Program-made: the position numbers and the translations under genes | Assembly (NCBI GenBank): GCA_014529385.2 | Contig: CM043952.1 | Location: 71,888,799-71,952,798 of the forward strand | Length of the DNA: 64,000 nucleotides | Reading direction: 5' to 3' | Source of the DNA: Adiantum capillus-veneris | Taxonomy: Eukaryota > Streptophyta > Polypodiopsida > Polypodiales > Pteridaceae | In this document: in pieces, positions 10,564 to 23,880 of the stretch | How the letters are laid out: every line of letters begins with the position of its first letter | Numbering within the stretch: position 1 is the stretch's first letter | The notes under the pieces: generated by a model | What the model was told of the DNA's origin: nothing | What the model saw: the letters and a program-made list of their open reading frames with translations, nothing else | Database searches by the model: none

Positions 10564-11877
10564 CTAGTCAGACGTCTCATCGCGTCCAAGCGGCGTATCT
10601 GTCAGATTCTGCAAAAAAAGACAATAAGACAGCTTTCAGTAAGTATAAACATATAACGACATTTAAGAAACAATACAAAAAATAGAAAAGAGTAAACCCT
10701 AATACTAACCATTCCGCCGCGAGAACTGAGAATGTCCATCAGGGCGTTTAAGCCCTTCCTGTTTGCGTACTCGCGCTCGTACGGTGTGGGATCACGTCCT
10801 ATCATCGACCACTATCAAAACATACAAAGATTTCATTATGTTAGAATTAAAAAACTCATAAACCCTAAACTATCGAACATAAAGAGCAATGCGAAAACAC
10901 TTACAAAATCGGCCTCAAATGATGCCCATCCACCGCTCCCCAAGTGGTGCGAGCTCCCTGCCTCAACTCGCGCTCTGGCTGCATCCTTTTGTTGCTTCCA
11001 CTTGTCGGGATTCTCGCGCGCTGCTTTCTTCGCATTCTTCCAATCTTCTTTGGCCAGCCAATCTGGCCTGTTCCATCGATGCTTGATTGCTTTTTGCACT
11101 TCGGAACGCTTGTGTTTGCAGTATTCGCGCATTCGAATCTTCATCAAGTCTTCATTGAAGCGCTGAACCCGTGTTGAAACGGGAAACTCATCATGAAGTA
11201 TGTTGATGACTCTATCTTTTAAATCACTTGGTACTTCACTCCATTTGTTTAGTATGTAGTGTCTAAACAGCTGAGAGCAAAGACCACGCATGCGCGAGAT
11301 CACCTTCTTGCCGTCATCATCCATGATGATGCCGCCGCTCAAGTCGATGGAGTAAGGCAAGCCCTCTAGCCGGTGATGCGTGAACCTGGGTGTCCCGGTA
11401 GGGGTCTCTAGCGGCGTGTTGATTGGGGTACGGACATCAGGTGTCTCCACCGCCGTCTGGGCCCCCAAGCGAGGAGTGTCGAGTGGGGTGGCTCCTGGCG
11501 GAGTAGGTAGCTAGAGGTGTGTAGCTGCTAGGAACAGTAAGCCGCGCAAAATCTGGTGTAGATGGCGATGCTGTGGCTGGTGTGGGGGCGGGCAAAGAAG
11601 GGGAGGGTAAAGAGTCCCTTCGAACACGAGGAGGTGTGGAGGCATCGGCGGCGGAATCCCCACAACAACCGCCACCGCCACCACTAGAGCGCCAGTGTCT
11701 AGACGAGTGTGAAGATCGTCTCATCGACACCGAAGCTTCGGAGCGCGCCGAATGCTCCGAAAGAGAGGGAGATGCGGATGGAGTAGGAACACGCGATGAT
11801 GCGCCAGAGGGATGACGCTCCACGTACCACTGTCTCTGCTGCGGTGACAAATAAGAAATAAAATCCTCATCATCCAT
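10564..11877 (-). pseudogene. CACTA-encoded Transposase_24-type (TNPA-like) protein gene
   Basis: Minus strand, three exons. Exon 1 runs 11877-10905 (start MDDEDFISYL), exon 2 is 10811-10710 and exon 3 is 10608-10564, with GTAAGT and GTTAGT donors, AG acceptors and phase-0 joins. The protein begins with a Ser/Pro/Thr-rich region. It then has a Transposase_24-like core (SGGIIMDDDGKKV, EVPSDLKDRVINIL, KHRWNRPDWLAKEDWKNAKKAARENPDKW) ending in SGGWASFEADF. This family is the companion protein of plant CACTA elements and is thought to bind subterminal repeats. The first exon holds one frameshift at about 11495-11510, in a repetitive Thr-Pro stretch. If that is a sequencing error the gene would be intact. 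Confidence 0.75.
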
Positions 11878-12149
11878 ACCTGCATCAAACACACGAATAT
11901 TTAAACTTAATATTGAATGAATAGAGTAGACAATGACGCAAAGACCATTAAATACAATGACGTAATGACGCATATAAATACAATGACGCAATGCATTGAG
12001 TGATAGAAGAGGCAAGTCGAAAACTCAAAATTTTCAATCAAAAGATGTGAGCGCGAGTAGAAAAGAGCGTTATACACCATGGAAGGTACTTAGAGAGCCA
12101 GAGCTTTTACAACACGGAGCAAAATTGTTCAAATACAATATTTGTGGCT
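11878..12149. other. Spacer between the two CACTA genes
   Basis: AT-rich spacer with repeats of ACAATGACGCA near 11931-11995. Both genes read leftward on the minus strand, so it would contain the promoter of the Transposase_24 gene and the 3' end of the TNP2 gene. No coding is seen. Confidence 0.35.
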
Positions 12150-15100
12150 TTAAGAGATCTCTCTCTCATCCTCGCATAACTCAGCATAACTTCCTATATC
12201 TATATAGAGCTCTCCGTTTAAACACATATCCTCTGTTTCATTTTGTAGATCCTCTGCATGCACCCCATATAGAGTAGTAGCATCTTGATGCTCATCTGGC
12301 ACCACCGCAGCGTCTTCTGATTGAGCATCTTCTCTGATCTCCTACATTGATGCCATTGTGATTGGCACATGGTAGCCTTGATACGTCCTTGCACTACGAG
12401 GGGCTACCTCTATGACGTACCACCAGTTTGATGTAGACTTTGTAGGATGAAATATTACCTGCCAGAGCCACATAACTTACATGAGAGCTTTCAAGCACAT
12501 AACTTGTAAAAGGGGGATGTTAACTATTTACATACTTACTTGTTCACAATGCTCGGGTAGTACGAAAGTGTCTCTTACGTCAGTCCATTTCTTAGTAGAA
12601 TCCACCTCAAGAAAACCAGACTCTCCTCTACGCAGAGTAGCGTTGCGACCCTCCATGATTATCTTGAACCATTGCACGTCGAACAAGTCGACAAAAAATC
12701 CTCTGTAATCGATCCTCAAAATCTCTTGTAGCGTGCCGAAGTAAGTGAGTTCCGCCACCACAGGATCTGCATCAGAGGAACGTCGTCGACTAGACTGTTC
12801 AAATTTTGCCATGATTCCACAATCTTGAGTAAAACGCTTTTTGTCGATCCGTTCCACCCTAAAATGTCGACCTTTACACCATGCTGCTGTGTATGACTTA
12901 TACTACAATGAACAAAGATTATGAGTGGCCGTTCAAACGTTTAGAAATAAACTCACTAGCTAGTCGTACATTGCAAACTTACCTTGGTCGCGCAACCTCG
13001 AGAGTACTCCCACTCTTCCTCAGTCACTTCGTCACCGCATTGTTGTGCGCTTTTCAATTGGTTGTGCAACCATCTTAAGCTCATGAATGTTGGTAGGCTC
13101 TCCAGACCCGTCGGATAGTGCATTGGTGGTCGTCTTCCCCGTCTCCACTCGATTCGTGCCCTTTGTCGCTCTTGCTTTGCATCCTCATATTGTGAAATCC
13201 ACTTTTGCATCACTGGATTGTGAAGCATGCAAAATCGGTTGATTTTAGCCTCTAGATCTTCCGTCATCTTCTTCTCAACACCGAGATTGCACATGACAAT
13301 CCCAGATATGCGCTCATCATCTATGGTTCGCCATAGCGTGTCCCGAGCTTTATCAAATTTGTCTAGCCACTCTCCAATGTACACTAGGGACTTTGATACC
13401 AACCAACCTTCTGCAATGCTACCCTCCGGACGTGCCTTTTGACGCACATATCCCTTAAGCGTTTTCATGAAACGTTCTAAGAAGAACATCCATCTGGAAT
13501 GAACTGTGCCAGCTATTTCCACCTCATCAACTATGTGAACAAGAAGATGCACTTGAATGGTTAGCATGGTAGTAGGAAAATGTTTCTCAAACATGCACAC
13601 AAGCTCCGCAGCATTTAGTTTGGCGAATGGTATGGAGTCTACGTTGATCTCCTTTTGTGAGATCCATTGCACCAGCTTTGCAAGTTTGTAGATTGTGTTG
13701 CGGACGTCGAGAGACAAACATCCCTCAATGGAAACCGGTAAAATAAACTGTAAAGTATGTGCAGCAATGATATTAAAGTCCACATTTTATGCAATGATAT
13801 TAAAGTCCACTATGAACGTACCTGACACATTTTATGCCAATCGTGTGACTTCAAACCGGTAAGCTTTCCTTCTTTAGTAAAACACGTTCGGAGCGAGTGC
13901 ATTATGCCAGTGGGGGTCCGCAAAGATCGAATGGTCTCTTTTACTTTGCGTTCTTGGGCTCCTGTGAAAATCCATGGTGCTTTAGGGAGTTTTATCGATC
14001 CATCAGACGCTGTTTGCGGCCAATATTGCTCCATACGATCCACATTTCTAAGGTCAACTCTGGCTCCCAATGTATCTTTCTTGCCGGTCAGATGGTCCCA
14101 TAGTAGATTACCCACATTCTTGAATATGTGCATTGGATCGAGCAAGTGATTGATCATGAGTCGGGGCCAGTATGGTAACTCGTACCATAGAGATAGTCTC
14201 TTCATCCGTGGAGGCAATCCGTCATCGCACATCTCCTTATGCTCTAACCATGCTTGTGCAGACATCCTTGGTGGCTCTCTTCCTAAAAAGCCGTCGCGTA
14301 ACACATAATTCTATGGAAGATACGCTTGATGACCTTCGTAGATTTTCTTCTTCAGTGAGGGCGCCCTACGTGCATCCAGTCTAGGTCCACATGTGACACA
14401 TGCTCTGTATCCGCTTGTTTGAAGCCCTGCATGTATACACATGATAATAGATCAACTATGGGAAAAAACAAGATTTACAGTGTCTGAGTGAGGAGTGTCA
14501 ATAGATCACCTGAGCATTCTGTTAGCCCGGGATAGTCATGCATGGTCCACATTAGAGTGCCTCTGATCAAAGCATTCCGTCGTCCTGTGTGTCGGCTCAT
14601 ATCCACCACCTCTATGCCAATCCACAATTGTTGTAGCTCTTCCAATAGTGGACGAAGATACACATCCATATTCTTCACTTTATATCGCCCTGGCACAATC
14701 AAGCTTAGCCATAGGTGCCCCTTCTTCGTAGTCAACCACAGGGGAATGTTGTAGTTGACGATGACAACGGGCCATACACTGTAAGATGTTGATCTTTGAC
14801 CAAATGGATTTACGCCATCCATAGCCAGGCCTAAGCGCAAATTTCGAGCTTCCCTGGCAAAATCCGACCATGTTCCATCTATATGTTTCCAGGCTGCACA
14901 ATCTGCAGGAATTCGTAGCACACCATCCGAAGATTTATTCTCCTCATGCCATGATGCTAGGGCGGCCATGGACTTACATTCGAAGAAATGCTTGATGCAA
15001 GGAAGCAGAGGAAAATGTCGAAAAACCTTTTGTGGAATTTTTGTCCCGTGGAGATCTACTCGATATCTTTCGGAATCACATTTCGGACACTTCTCCATGT

Positions 15101-15215
15101 CTATGTATTCCCCTCTGAAAAGAATGCAGTCATTAGGACAAGCGTGGATAGAATTGTAATCCATCCCCAAGTTTTGCAAAATCTTTCTTGCTTCATCTCG
15201 GGAATCTAGCATCAC
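12150..15215 (-). pseudogene. CACTA TNP2-like transposase (Transposase_21, DUF4218, DUF4216)
   Basis: Minus strand, five exons joined in phase: about 15215-14510, 14426-13822, 13747-12983, 12902-12540 and 12458-12342, all with GT donors and AG acceptors. Exon A carries the Transposase_21 start (LGMDYNSIHACPNDC, CPKC, LRLGLAMDGVNPFG, KNMDVYLRPLLEELQQLW). Exon B has LLDPMHIFKNVGNLLWDHLTGKKDT. Exon C is DUF4218 (LTIQVHLLVHIVDEVEIAGTV, ARPEGSIAEGWL). Exon D is DUF4216 (YFGTLQEILRIDYRGF). The enzyme would cut and paste CACTA ends. TAG at 14311-14313 interrupts exon B. The usual N-terminal region is missing or frameshifted at about 15215-15235, where NELTM-stop overlaps the correct frame. After TAG at 12342-12344 the frame stays open as an acidic tail to 12150. 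Confidence 0.85.
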
Positions 15216-17540
<2,325 letters not shown>

Positions 17541-17655
17541 AGCCCAACCGGCGTCGCTATGAGCGTCACAAATTTACTTGTAAATTTGCGACGCTCATAG
17601 CGATGCCGGGAAAAAAAAAAATTGAGCGTCGCTGTGTGAGCGTCGCTAATATGAA
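17541..17655. repeat. CACTA right subterminal repeats
   Basis: About six copies of GCGTCGCTA or its complement, including an inverted pair around ACAAATTTACTTGTAAATTT (17568-17592). They match the unit in the left array. Confidence 0.8.
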
Positions 17656-17670
17656 TAGCCTCTTGTAATG

Positions 17671-17673
17671 TAA
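17671..17673. repeat. Target site duplication TAA, right of CACTA
   Basis: TAA directly after CCTCTTGTAATG. Together with 9944-9946 it gives a perfect 3-bp duplication. Confidence 0.85.
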
Positions 17674-18017
17674 GCGAATCGCTTATACCTTCCTCTTGCA
17701 CTGCATACATTCTTTCTACATGCATTGACCGTACATGCATATAGGGCTATATTACAAGGCCTGCATTAGCACGAGTTCAAACCCATGCACAACACATACC
17801 CTTGACGATGCCCTGTCGTCCGGGAGGACTCCGACTAGGAGGGGGGGAGGCATTCTAAATGCGGACTCATCATGTCATATATTAGAGGGCAATGTTTGCG
17901 AGCAATTTTTCAACCATTTTTTGAGTTTTATTGTGTGATTTTTGGAAAAACAATATGCCCTCGTAATTAATCAGAATCGGGGACCAAATCATCATTCATG
18001 AGCCCCTAGGGATATGT
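17674..18017 (+). mobile_element. Element 1 3' region, interrupted by CACTA; shared with element 3
   Basis: Continues the element 1 sequence broken at 9946. Positions 17719-18017 match 31110-31421 of element 3 in inverted orientation (ATGCATTGAC, TTACAAGGCCTGCAT, GCACAACACATACCC, AGAGGGCAATGTTT, GAGCCCCTAGGGA). It contains a G-rich polypurine run AGGAGGGGGGGAGG at 17839-17852. In element 3 this segment lies well inside the element, so the run may be an internal polypurine tract rather than the one beside the 3' LTR. Confidence 0.75.
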
Positions 18018-20428
18018 TTAGACTATAAAGAGAGTCAAATCTGGCCAAAAACTGTCTAAAAATAGCAAAAAATAGGCCAAGGTTGACGATAGTGAGCGAG
18101 ATTGTACATAGAAGAGAGAAAAGTGAGCTACAAAGTGTTTTGCTTCTCATTGGTATTTTTCTAGGTTAGAATTGCTATTTTCGGGTTATTTTGGGATTTA
18201 TTTGCTTTATTTTAGCCATTTTCTAGCAAAAATTATAGAAAAAAATTCGCAATCCAGATGGAAACACAAAAGAAGAGACGCCTGATCAGAGCAAGGTAAA
18301 GAAGACACAGAAAAAATAAGGACTGCAAAGGTGACAGAGCAAAATGACCACCGTCATGAAGGGACCTCCAAAAGGAGAAATCTACAAAAATGGTAAAATT
18401 GGAGCAATCGAAGTCCAAATCAGGAAATTTACGAGCCTAACCGCATCTCGCAAAAAGTTATGGCCACAGGTAAAAGATGGGAAAATTTGGTGTCGGAGTC
18501 TCGATTACATATAGAGAGACTAGGCTAGAAATCCCTCATTTGAGTCATTTTCCATGGTGAGAGAGAGAGAGCTCCCTACAGCAGTTGAGAATTCCACGAG
18601 CTCATCCATCGCGCACAGTCGCCAGATCGACATCAGATATGAGAGGTATGCTCAGCAACACTGACTCTAAGTGTTGTTTACTTCAGTTAGTCGCAAAACC
18701 TAGCCGGCATCACAATCACAACCTGTGCACACATACGGTAGAATGGTTGTTAGGGAGACCTAGAGGCCACCAAATGGGACCAAAAGTGAAAGGCACAATG
18801 CTAATAGCTTAAGGATCGAGCCTATGACCTCGGTAAGTGTGAAGGAAGCCGCTCAGAAAACCCTAATTTAGCAGGACCTGCAAATGGGCGACAAAACCAA
18901 GGTGATCTGAAATGAGCCAAAATTCATAGACAGCAAGCCAATGACCTCGACAAACCGACTGAAGGGTTAGATTATGAAAAAGTTCGTCAAAACGGAGCCT
19001 AAAGTCCCTATCTGACAAAAACCGCACAAAGCGTCACGATACTCTAACTGGCCGACCAAGTGACAAAATTACACCAAATTCAACAAGGAACATCCAAAGG
19101 AGGTCAACTACGAGATGGAATGTGTCCACTCAGGAAAAAAAGTTCTTCCACTAGGGCAAATGCCGGCAACAGGCCAGAAAGACGTCCAAATGGTCGTTCT
19201 TGGTGTTTCAAACACCAAAACAACAACCGACTGCTTGGATGGAAGGTCAAAAGGAAGTAGAAGACAGCCGGAATCATACAAAGATCAAAAGGAACCGCGA
19301 CTATCACCTAAGTGGTCTACTTCAACTTCAGGACCAGCTAAGTGCTACAAACAGGGAGTACATTCTGCTAAATTGATTAAAACTTGATGTGTGTGTCTAG
19401 GAGGGCCTATTAACACCATGAATGTCAACTAGCATCAAAAAACTGGTAAAAATGACAAAGTGCCTTGTCTATCGTGATAGACTTGAACTTGCACTTAGAT
19501 AAGGGAAACTTTGACTTTGGCTTCATGAGGGGTGCTAACAAGGAATGTTAACCACCAATATCAAGTCAAAGTGCCAGAAAAATCTATTTTGGCCAAAAAG
19601 CTCAATCTATCGCGATAGACTTGCTGCAACATTTTTTGGGGGGAAAGACTTTTCAAATTTTTATAAGCTAGACTTGGGGAAGCAAATGAAGGCAGTACAC
19701 CAAATTTGGTGCCAAGATGGACTCATATAGCAATTGAGAAAGACATGCAGACAACTCAGAGTCAGAACAGAAATTCTCAAGGGCAGACAGGTAAAATTTA
19801 CATGTAAGGGGTCAAGAAACCTTGCATCAACTGGGAGAAGGCAGACAGATGGTCACAAAGCCAGAAAATAACAAACTAGCACTAAGTCCCAGTCTATCAC
19901 GATAGACCAAGTAGAGGGATACTGGACCATCTTATCAAAAATCTGAATTAGCAGTTGTCTTCAACATGATGCAAGATGACCACCCACTAAGTTTGAGCCC
20001 AAAACAACACAAAATGAAGGAGATAGACCAACATCTCTCTGAAGGGAATCTGGAAAATTGGGAGTTGATCCAAAAAGGGGTCACTTGACATTCATTTGAG
20101 GTGAAAAGGACCCAGATCAAAAAAATGCCAGTCTATCGCGATAGACTAAGAAAAAGTAGCAAAGGGACAGATTTTGAGCTTTGGCTTATGGAGTGACCTT
20201 ACATGCCATGAGAGAATACACCACACAAAGTTTCAAGGCATTTGGACTTGTTCTCCTTCACCTACAACATCAATTTAAAGCTGCCAAAGTCACACAATGG
20301 AAGAACTTGTCTATCTGCTAACATTTTATCTTAACTAATCTTGGGATTAAGAAGGCTCATCTAGATGCATGATTAAGTGGTAATCAATTTAGGAGAGTAG
20401 TACTATGTTTGTGCATTAACTGATAATT
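18018..20428 (+). other. Non-coding spacer with repeated CGCG-centred palindromes
   Basis: No convincing gene. From about 19.4 kb it holds diverged repeats, each with a 16-bp palindrome of the type GTCTATCGCGATAGAC: 19467-19482 (one change), 19605-19620 (first base changed), 19892-19907 (one change) and 20131-20146 (perfect). Spacings are 138, 287 and 239 bp. The first 800 bp have features like an LTR (ATATAGAGAG then a GA run at 18515-18571) but match neither LTR family in the window. It could be the leader of a separate element whose ORFs start at 20444, or the spacer between pol and accessory ORFs of element 1. Confidence 0.6.
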
Positions 20429-20443
20429 GTGATGAGAGGATGT

Positions 20444-22786
20444 ATGGAGGCTTCTCAAGGAAAAAGAAAAGGCAAGAACCTGACAACGGAAGGTGCAGCA
20501 CCCTATACACTTCTACCCAATTCTTTAAAGCCAGCAACCACATGGATACCTGCAGATGTGCAACAAGCAGCGGCCTTTCAGATATATCAAGGTTCATATG
20601 TGGATGACAAAAGAAACTTAGTGGATACCGTGATGATTCCCAAGGAGGCAGAGAATTACTTGAAAAGATCACCGCAAAGGTCATGGCTCAAAAAAGTCGG
20701 CTTGTGGAACTTTGTGTCACTACCACCAGTAGGGATAGATTTCAAGAGGGTACAACATCTAATAGAGACTATCCAAGAAGATGGAACTTGCAGAGTGGCA
20801 GGCATGGATAATGAAGTGATGGAGATCCAGATCACCAAAGAGATCATCAAAGAGGCATTGAAACTGTCAGATCAAGGAGCAAACATGAGAGAAAGAAGGA
20901 AAAATCTCACAGTTTACTTGCAAAAGTCCAACCTACCTTCTTTCGAACTCATAGCAAACCCAGAAGTAAGAGAGCTGACACAGATCTACAGTCAGTGTTT
21001 GTTGAGCTACAGCAAAAGGCCGCCAAGATACACTACACCGCACGGGACCATCTCAACCACATTGACATGGGCTATGGGAATGACCCGTGAGTTCTACATA
21101 GATCACACATCATATCTGTTTGAAGAAATGACAAAGCTAAGGCAGGACAGACCCAATTACATTGCAGGAGGAGAAGTCCTAACCAGAGTAATATACCATG
21201 CCATAGGCGCGGCAGATCAGTTGCCACCTGCCCCTCATCAGAACGACTGGCTGGTATTAAGGGAAAATAGCGAAGACGGATCACAAAGGAAAGTACTGCC
21301 ATCTATTAATACCATTGGAGGACACAAGCTGGAAAGAGTGACAAGAAGTACACAAGAAAAGATGGCTGAAGAAAAAAGAACTGAAGAGGAAGATGCCCGA
21401 CTAAAGAAGCGAAAAGCAGAAATGGAAAACAACACCAGGTTGGAGAAGATAGCAAAGATGGAAAGGATGCTAGAAGGGTTTGCTCTAGAAAGATCTCTAC
21501 GAGGCGATGTAGGCGTCACTTGGAAACCGTCTAGTAGCACTTTCACACTGAGAACGAAGAATAGAAACAACCCAGCTTTTGAGCTGGACTCGTTCGAGAA
21601 ATACATCCAAGAAAGAAATGCGAGGGATGAGCCAGAACTGCTACTAGAAGAGGAGGATCTCCAAACTTTGAGAGATCAGCTGAGGCCAACTTCACGTGAT
21701 CAGGAGACACCGCCGCCATCTCCAAGGCCAGATACAAGTGAGAGGCAATCTAGCCCACCTGCTGAATCTACTTCACAAGCAGAAAGCTCACATCGAGATG
21801 ACAGAGTTCACACACCGCCCAGTGAACAAGAAGAAGAAGAAGGAACAGATAGACGCCAAAACACTGGAACCATATCACAAAGTGATAAAGGCAAGCAAAA
21901 GGTGGTGGATCAGTCTAAAGATAAAGCTTCCTCCTCTCAAGAAATTGATCTGGAAGCTACTATAGATGAAGATTTGCAGTCAATGGCAACAATACTAAAC
22001 CGAACAAGACTGCACAGCCAATGGTTAGCTGATCAGAACCGGTCCAACAAAATGAAGCTACAAAAAACTGATGAGGAAGTTCAGAGACTGCACGAGCAAA
22101 GAGAAGACACTCTAAAGCTGATCAGTATCAGGGATACTGAAATATTGGGGCTCAAAGGCACAGTAAATCTTCTCAAGGACAATTTACAGGAATCGGAAGA
22201 CTTCAATGCCATATGTGAAGATACAATAAACATGTTCCTTGAAGATGTCAGTGAAAGAGACGAACACATCCAACAGTTGGAAAAGGAAAAGCAAGATGCG
22301 CTAGAGGCCATCACAAGTTTGCAAGTCGTCATCGATGACTTACAAGTTGAAGTCAAAGATTTAAGAGCAGTAACAGATATCGAAGCAAGAGAAATCGAAC
22401 ACGCTAAAAAGCAAAAAACGTCGCTACCAACAACACCAGTAGTCCATCCAGAAGAAGAAGTGGCTGCACTAAAGAGGGAGCTGGAGTTAGAAAGAACACT
22501 GCGTTTAATGATTGTTGAAAGTGCGCTTAGAGCAGAAGGTGAACTACAAAGACAAATTTCAGATTTGCAAAGTGAACAACAACAAGGACCAGCTCCTGAC
22601 AGTGAAATGGAAAGCATTGTTTCCAAATCACTCAGGGAAGAAAATGAAAAACTGCACATCAGGATAAAACAGTTAGAGGAGTCTGCCATTAAAAAAGACA
22701 TGGAATTTCAAGCTCTACAAATCAATAGAAGAACAATGACCGCACAAATCGCAAGTCTACAAAGTGCAGGGCAGCACCAAGGATAG
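20444..22786 (+). CDS. Retroelement accessory protein with long coiled coil
   Basis: About 780 codons from MEASQGKRKGK; the ATG at 20444 is preferred over 20432 only because a basic start is common. Residues 30-280 form a globular-looking region (WIPADVQQAAAFQIYQ, LKKVGLWNFVSLPPVGIDFKRV, ITKEIIKEALKL, RPPRYTTPHGTISTTLTWAM). This resembles in outline the 'putative plant transposon protein' regions of Athila/Tat-like elements, but I cannot prove homology. A charged middle follows, then about 300 residues of heptad-like coiled coil. No CCHC, protease or RT motif. It stops at TAG 22784-22786, and the frame stays open into the next ORF, so the stop may be a mutation or readthrough site. A polypurine tract and LTR follow the ORF group, so it belongs to an LTR element. 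Confidence 0.7.
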   Translation: MEASQGKRKGKNLTTEGAAPYTLLPNSLKPATTWIPADVQQAAAFQIYQGSYVDDKRNLVDTVMIPKEAENYLKRSPQRSWLKKVGLWNFVSLPPVGIDFKRVQHLIETIQEDGTCRVAGMDNEVMEIQITKEIIKEALKLSDQGANMRERRKNLTVYLQKSNLPSFELIANPEVRELTQIYSQCLLSYSKRPPRYTTPHGTISTTLTWAMGMTREFYIDHTSYLFEEMTKLRQDRPNYIAGGEVLTRVIYHAIGAADQLPPAPHQNDWLVLRENSEDGSQRKVLPSINTIGGHKLERVTRSTQEKMAEEKRTEEEDARLKKRKAEMENNTRLEKIAKMERMLEGFALERSLRGDVGVTWKPSSSTFTLRTKNRNNPAFELDSFEKYIQERNARDEPELLLEEEDLQTLRDQLRPTSRDQETPPPSPRPDTSERQSSPPAESTSQAESSHRDDRVHTPPSEQEEEEGTDRRQNTGTISQSDKGKQKVVDQSKDKASSSQEIDLEATIDEDLQSMATILNRTRLHSQWLADQNRSNKMKLQKTDEEVQRLHEQREDTLKLISIRDTEILGLKGTVNLLKDNLQESEDFNAICEDTINMFLEDVSERDEHIQQLEKEKQDALEAITSLQVVIDDLQVEVKDLRAVTDIEAREIEHAKKQKTSLPTTPVVHPEEEVAALKRELELERTLRLMIVESALRAEGELQRQISDLQSEQQQGPAPDSEMESIVSKSLREENEKLHIRIKQLEESAIKKDMEFQALQINRRTMTAQIASLQSAGQHQG

Positions 22787-22798
22787 GGACGAGTGCAC

Positions 22799-23218
22799 AT
22801 GGAGCCAGTAACAATGAATTTGGCTGGACTCGCCGAAGTTTATGGGGGTCAAGATGAGTACGACAAAGATTCAGATGAACAGGAGGCACATACGCAAACT
22901 GATCAAACCGGCTCCAAAGACCAAGAGACAGAAGAAGATTCAGTCATGAAGATAGAAGAGCAGAGGCAAGCCGAGCAGATGGAAAAGCAAACAGAAATGA
23001 TATGGTACAAGGCTATGCAACTCGAAAAGGAGTTGCTACAAGGGCTTTCGAAATCGAGCAGAACAGCAGCAGAGCTACGGCAAGAATGGAATGCGCCTAT
23101 GTTACCTTATGCTCTGCTGAAGTATGAGACTCTAACACATCAACGGCAGCTCGAAAAAGAAGAACAAGTGCCAGTATTGAAGGAGAAGTACAAGATAGGG
23201 AACTACAAAACAGAATAG
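22799..23218 (+). CDS. Retroelement accessory ORF 2 (acidic, same frame as ORF 1)
   Basis: About 140 codons in the same frame as the coiled-coil ORF, separated from it by TAG 22784-22786. Acidic and glutamine-rich, with a helical region (EKQTEMIWYKAMQLEKELL). It is probably the C-terminal part of the same protein. It ends at TAG 23216-23218, which overlaps the first base of the next frame. No recognised domain. Confidence 0.55.
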   Translation: MEPVTMNLAGLAEVYGGQDEYDKDSDEQEAHTQTDQTGSKDQETEEDSVMKIEEQRQAEQMEKQTEMIWYKAMQLEKELLQGLSKSSRTAAELRQEWNAPMLPYALLKYETLTHQRQLEKEEQVPVLKEKYKIGNYKTE

Positions 23219-23832
23219 TGGACAGCCAGCCAAAGTGGAGGCGTCAATGGCTATTGGACCATCCTCATAACTTGATCCACTTAGTCAACGCACCGCCTGA
23301 GCTGAGGCATGACAAAACGTTTTGCCCAACTCCCCGAACATACACCTACAGCCAACATAAAGCACTACAGAGCAGAAATCCGACATGGCTGAATTATCCA
23401 GTAATGCCAGGGCCAGCAGAGGGAGAGAGAATATCCGGTTCTTACATGGTGAAAACCCTGCAGGGCGCCATAGCAGAATTCGGAGGCTCTCCTGACCTAT
23501 CCTGCAAGATGCTATGTAAAATAGCTCGCACATTTTTGGCCTGTCTCACAACCTTCTCAGAAAGCTGGACATCAGAGTATATGAATACTGAAAGAAGCAT
23601 CTCAGAATTGTCATACGATCTAAGTGGGCCACCGACAGAGCCAGTATTGTATGCTTATTTCAAACGGCTGATGTTTCTGCCAAGCTACCATCTCCAAACA
23701 TTTGAAGAAGCATTTTACACGGGCTTCTTCATGTATAAGTCAAAAATATTTGGCCCATTAATGGCAAGTGACTCTATGCGCTATGATGCGTTTCTACAGC
23801 AAATCACTCAAGAAAGGCGACAACGACAATAA
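23218..23832 (+). CDS. Retroelement accessory ORF 3, unrecognised globular protein
   Basis: About 204 codons, open from a GTG at 23218; the first in-frame ATG (before PGPAEGERI) is well inside. Composition is that of a folded protein rich in aromatics (RRQWLLDHPHNLIHLVNAPPE, TFLACLTTFSESW, LPSYHLQTFEEAFYTGFFMYK). It has no signal peptide and no clear membrane span, so nothing supports an envelope role. With no ATG near its start and a one-base overlap with the stop before it, it may be the frameshifted C-terminus of the preceding ORF. It ends 36 bp before the polypurine tract. Confidence 0.6.
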   Translation: MDSQPKWRRQWLLDHPHNLIHLVNAPPELRHDKTFCPTPRTYTYSQHKALQSRNPTWLNYPVMPGPAEGERISGSYMVKTLQGAIAEFGGSPDLSCKMLCKIARTFLACLTTFSESWTSEYMNTERSISELSYDLSGPPTEPVLYAYFKRLMFLPSYHLQTFEEAFYTGFFMYKSKIFGPLMASDSMRYDAFLQQITQERRQRQ

Positions 23833-23868
23833 AGACTAAGACGGTCATGTCGTGGTAGACATGAACTA

Positions 23869-23880
23869 GGAGGGGGGGAG
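23869..23880 (+). promoter_or_regulatory. Polypurine tract
   Basis: Run TAGGAGGGGGGGAG ending directly before the LTR start TGTTGGAGCC. Polypurine tracts prime plus-strand DNA synthesis and always abut the 3' LTR. Confidence 0.8.

Noticed and set aside
23218-23832. Envelope gene of an errantivirus-like element
   Set aside because: It has the right position but no signal peptide, no furin-like site, no transmembrane anchor and no fusion peptide.
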